The notes beneath the pieces were generated by a model. The model ran no database searches. It had not been told where the DNA came from and saw nothing but the letters and a program-made list of their open reading frames with translations. Shown here one piece after another: positions 5,990-7,227 of a stretch of 7,227 bases of DNA. The stretch covers positions 1 to 7,227 of the forward strand of contig DAHVXO010000048.1 of assembly GCA_027356675.1 (NCBI GenBank). Direction: 5' to 3'. Both the position numbers and the translations under genes were made by a program. Source of the stretch: Symbiobacteriaceae bacterium (GTDB lineage: Bacteria > Bacillota_E > Symbiobacteriia > Symbiobacteriales > Symbiobacteriaceae). Positions within the stretch are counted from its first letter, which is position 1. Each line of letters starts with the position of its first letter.

Positions 5990-5999
5990 CGCATATGCG
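5990..5999. repeat. 10-bp palindrome CGCATATGCG in the divergent intergenic region
   Basis: CGCATATGCG is a perfect palindrome lying between the two divergent genes, nested within a wider pair TTCGC (5988-5992) and GCGAA (6002-6006). It may be a regulator binding site. Its CATATGC core occurs again at 6083-6094. Confidence 0.35.
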
Positions 6000-6020
6000 T
6001 GGCGAAACTCCTGCACTCGT

Positions 6021-6050
6021 GTGACACAAAAGTGGCCTTCCGTGTATTTT
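6021..6050 (+). promoter_or_regulatory. Candidate sigma-A-type promoter of the rightward gene
   Basis: GTGACA (6021-6026, five of six matches to TTGACA) and TATTTT (6045-6050, four of six matches to TATAAT) are 18 nt apart. Transcription would begin near 6057, giving a leader of about 80 nt that contains the palindromes at 6083-6094 and 6093-6112. The -35 lies inside GTGTgACAC, itself a small palindrome. The region is more A+T-rich than its surroundings, which fits a promoter. Confidence 0.35.
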
Positions 6051-6082
6051 TTCGTCATACGTCAAGTCACGGGGGTCGCTGT

Positions 6083-6094
6083 CATATGCATATG
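6083..6094. repeat. 12-bp palindrome CATATGCATATG
   Basis: This is a perfect 12-bp palindrome made of two CATATG units, in the predicted 5' leader of the rightward gene and directly abutting the inverted repeat at 6093-6112. It shares the CATATGC core with the palindrome at 5990-5999, so the two may bind the same protein. No known consensus is recognised. Confidence 0.35.
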
Positions 6095-6112
6095 GACAGG
6101 ATGACCTGTCCA
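6093..6112. repeat. Inverted repeat TGGACAGG-ATGA-CCTGTCCA upstream of the rightward gene
   Basis: Two perfect 8-bp arms, TGGACAGG (6093-6100) and CCTGTCCA (6105-6112), flank a 4-nt spacer. In DNA this has the size and symmetry of a dimeric repressor operator; in the leader RNA it would form a tight hairpin ending 8 nt before the ribosome binding site. There is no T-run after it, so it is not an intrinsic terminator. No regulator is encoded nearby to name. Confidence 0.5.
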
Positions 6113-6120
6113 GACGATCA

Positions 6121-6127
6121 AGGGAGG
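6121..6127 (+). promoter_or_regulatory. Ribosome binding site of the rightward gene
   Basis: AGGGAGG lies 8 nt upstream of GTG 6136. An earlier in-frame GTG at 6127 overlaps the site itself and so cannot be its start, which fixes the N-terminus as MPEHPASLLA. Confidence 0.75.
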
Positions 6128-6135
6128 TGCTCACC

Positions 6136-7227
6136 GTGCCGGAACACCCGGCTTCATTGCTCGCCGTGGTCCAGCTGGTGGAGACCGGTGCATACGCCTG
6201 GGAGCTCCGATTGGACCCAACCCGCCCCCTGGCCGGGTACTGCCTGGCCGAGGGGAATGCTGAGACTGTGCGGATGTCAGCCTACGTGGAGAACCTGCGG
6301 CCGCCAGGCCCGGCCGGACCAGCCCTGCATGCATGGTCCCTGACAGCGGAGACGGCGGTGAGCCTGGGTCCGCTCGCAGACCCCGAGGTTGGCGACCGGA
6401 CGGCCACTTATGCCTTCGAGGCGCAGGCCGACCACCTCAGTGGCGGCACGGGAGTTTGGATCACGGCAGGCCTGACCGGACCCATGGGCTTGCCCATCCT
6501 GGAGGGGACCCTGGTCTGGCTGCGCAGCGCCGGACCGCGGGAGTCTACTGTGGAGGCGGCACCCGAGTCCGTAGCGGACGCGCCCCCAGACGACCAGCAG
6601 TCAGCCGGTGCCGGCCCCTTCGAGGATGCTGAATTGCCCGCCCCGGACGAGGTCGACGCAGATGGTGAAGCCGTCCTTGCCCACCTGACGGCGGAGACCC
6701 TCACCCCGGAGCCTCCGGCCCCAACGTCCACATCGCCCGAACCCCCGGACACAGCCGAGGCATTGAGCGACCCCGTGGTCGAAACCGTCCCCGAGACCGC
6801 AAGCATTCCCGTGCCCACAACCACCGCCGAAGCCCCAATCATTCCCGTGGCCTTTCGCATCCCCCTGGCATCCCAGCATCCACTCGCCCCCCGGGCAGGC
6901 GGGACTGCCACGCTCTCCCCGGCCACCGGGAGCCTGCAAGTCGTCCTGCGCGCCCTGCCGAACGCGGCGGCCCTTGGGCATGACCCGCAGACCGGCCATG
7001 CGTACAGCGGCTACCGGGCGTGGCTGGTGACCCAACGGACCCGAGCGCGCGTCTGCGCCGGCCTCTGCACCAGGCTGTGGGGCGGCAACTACCGCCTGCA
7101 GGTGGATGCCGGACTTCCCCTCCGGGACTACGACGCCATCCTCATCACGGCCGTGGACCGGAACGCCACCGTCGTCGGTCCGGATGCGCCCCGGGTACTC
7201 CTGGGTCCGTACAAAGTGTCCGGATAA
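6136..7227 (+). CDS. Hypothetical protein with two similar beta-rich domains and a long acidic Pro-rich linker
   Basis: This is a 363-residue protein of unknown function, with its stop at the last three bases of the window. It has two domains that look alike. Domain 1 (about 44-130) has LHAWSLT (64-70), GDRTATYAFEA (86-96), GVWITA and LEGTLVW. Domain 2 (about 265-363) has YRAWLVT (293-299), GGNYRLQVDAG (316-326), DYDAILITA (331-339) and RVLLGPYK. The order 'strand with AW-L, Gly-turn and strand, ITA strand, closing strand' recalls the C-terminal beta sandwich of RskA-type anti-sigma factors, but this is only a resemblance. The linker (about 133-235) is rich in Pro, Glu, Asp, Ser, Thr and Ala and is probably disordered. 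No signal peptide, membrane helix or enzyme motif is seen. It is transcribed away from the catabolic operon and may be unrelated to it. The start is set by the AGGGAGG site at 6121-6127. Confidence 0.8.
   Translation: MPEHPASLLAVVQLVETGAYAWELRLDPTRPLAGYCLAEGNAETVRMSAYVENLRPPGPAGPALHAWSLTAETAVSLGPLADPEVGDRTATYAFEAQADHLSGGTGVWITAGLTGPMGLPILEGTLVWLRSAGPRESTVEAAPESVADAPPDDQQSAGAGPFEDAELPAPDEVDADGEAVLAHLTAETLTPEPPAPTSTSPEPPDTAEALSDPVVETVPETASIPVPTTTAEAPIIPVAFRIPLASQHPLAPRAGGTATLSPATGSLQVVLRALPNAAALGHDPQTGHAYSGYRAWLVTQRTRARVCAGLCTRLWGGNYRLQVDAGLPLRDYDAILITAVDRNATVVGPDAPRVLLGPYKVSG

Noticed and set aside
4956..6104. A 382-codon plus-strand open frame across the dehydrogenase gene and the intergenic region
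   Set aside because: It mirrors the dehydrogenase gene, has no ribosome binding site and low-complexity composition. Its tail (from about 5979) crosses the promoter region and palindromes and is not a credible small gene either.
1..7227. CRISPR arrays, tRNA or rRNA genes, insertion sequences, toxin-antitoxin or phage genes
   Set aside because: I looked for regularly spaced repeats, tRNA-like cloverleaf ends, transposase motifs and terminal repeats and found none; every larger stretch is explained by the listed genes.

Overview
The window is GC-rich bacterial DNA. It carries one long leftward (minus-strand) operon and one divergent rightward gene, separated by a 250-bp regulatory gap that is visibly richer in A and T. 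Strong AGGAGG-type ribosome binding sites, frequent GTG starts and the style of the hypothetical proteins suggest a high-GC Bacillota of the Symbiobacterium or Limnochordia kind. This is an inference from style, not a database match.

Read in the direction of transcription (right to left), the operon encodes: an acyl-CoA dehydrogenase (5885-4740); a 68-residue free-standing biotin carrier protein (4674-4468); an AtuA/DUF1446 family protein (4453-3083); a small AtuA-like partner (3079-2756); an alpha-alpha-toroid protein with squalene-cyclase/prenyltransferase-type QW repeats (2750-1980); an enoyl-CoA hydratase that most resembles 3-methylglutaconyl-CoA hydratase (1967-1191); a protein tentatively placed in the BtrH-N / papain-like group that lacks the expected cysteine (1168-218); and the N-terminus of an acyl-CoA carboxylase carboxyltransferase (139-1, running off the left edge). 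Most gaps are 3-22 nt. The wider ones are 65 nt (which holds a stem-loop) and 78 nt.

Dehydrogenase, biotin-dependent carboxylase and methylglutaconyl-type hydratase are the consecutive steps of leucine/isovalerate (liu) or acyclic-terpene (atu) catabolism, so the operon probably oxidises and carboxylates a branched or isoprenoid acyl-CoA. The biotin carboxylase subunit and any HMG-CoA lyase are not in view and could lie beyond the left edge. The toroid protein and the BtrH-N-like protein have no textbook role in this pathway and are the most interesting content.

The intergenic gap (5886-6135) holds several short palindromes. One, AAACG-GT-CGTTT, overlaps a possible -10 of the operon and resembles operators of TetR-family acyl-CoA regulators. 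Another is a perfect 8-bp inverted repeat just upstream of the divergent gene. That gene (6136-7227) encodes a protein of unknown function with two similar beta-rich domains joined by a roughly 100-residue acidic, proline-rich linker. I see no rRNA, tRNA, CRISPR array, insertion sequence or transposase.
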